Part shown: positions 6,748 through 6,779 of the stretch, one piece after another
Layout of the letters: each line of letters starts with the position of its first letter
How positions within the stretch are numbered: the first letter of the stretch is position 1
Source of the DNA: CAYSBK01 sp964429265
GTDB taxonomy: Bacteria > Planctomycetota > Phycisphaerae > Sedimentisphaerales > Anaerobacaceae
Direction of reading: 5' to 3'
Length of the DNA: 6,779 nucleotides
Assembly (NCBI GenBank): GCA_964429265.1
Contig: CAYSBK010000139.1
Coordinates: 1 to 6,779, forward strand
The notes under the pieces: model-generated
Told to the model about the DNA's origin: nothing
The model's input: the letters and a program-made list of their open reading frames with translations, nothing else
Database searches by the model: none
Made by a program: the position numbers and the translations under genes

Positions 6748-6779
6748 ATGAAGCAATCTGCCGGCAAGCCGGATACAAA
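6748..6779 (+). CDS. Start of a further gene, truncated by the window edge
   Basis: An ATG at 6748 is preceded by GGAG at 6738-6741 with 6-nt spacing, and 26 nt separate it from the stop of the URO-D family gene. Only about ten codons are visible (MKQSAGKPDT), too few to identify. The spacing and lack of a terminator suggest co-transcription with the upstream gene. Confidence 0.55.
   Translation, partial: MKQSAGKPDT

Noticed and set aside
1..6779. CRISPR array, insertion sequence or riboswitch
   Set aside because: No regularly spaced repeats, no transposase with terminal inverted repeats, and no recognisable riboswitch core were seen.

Overview
This is a GC-rich bacterial window of 6.8 kb. 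It holds a tRNA-derived junction at the left edge, four full-length protein genes on the + strand, and the first codons of a fifth. The most likely source is a member of the Planctomycetota, perhaps class Phycisphaerae. The clues are a recombinase-like C-terminal tail of a kind I associate from memory with planctomycete integrases, a divergent URO-D family protein, and an AspRS of the type expected in organisms that make Asn-tRNA indirectly. This placement is inferred and was not tested by any search.

Left edge (1-400): a 3' segment of a tRNA-Ser(UGA) gene, running from the D-stem 3' side through anticodon arm, long variable arm, T arm and 3' acceptor strand. It has no matching 5' acceptor strand. 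On the - strand, an open frame crosses this segment antisense and continues into a tail that resembles the end of a tyrosine recombinase. The simplest reading is one end (attR-like) of an element integrated in tRNA-Ser, with the element to the left and host sequence to the right. The stretch 259-530 holds no convincing gene.

Core genes (531-4094): a good sigma70-type promoter (TTGACT, 17 nt, TATGCT) drives aspS, encoding aspartyl-tRNA synthetase. A gene for a membrane histidine kinase follows after 37 nt. The kinase has a CXXCH heme-c motif in its periplasmic domain, so it is probably a heme-based redox or ligand sensor. No response regulator is seen in the window.

Right half (4095-6779): 380 nt without a convincing gene come first. 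Then comes a single-pass membrane protein whose C-terminus is a GspC-like PDZ domain. Next is a second strong promoter (TTGACT, 17 nt, TATCAT) in front of a uroporphyrinogen-decarboxylase-superfamily gene. That protein lacks both the HemE N-terminal signature and the zinc motif of MtaA-type methyltransferases. A further coding sequence begins 26 nt after it with a good ribosome binding site and runs off the window; these last two genes probably form an operon.

The genes do not form one obvious pathway. aspS is housekeeping and the kinase probably shares its transcript. The PDZ protein and the URO-D-like protein look like separate units.
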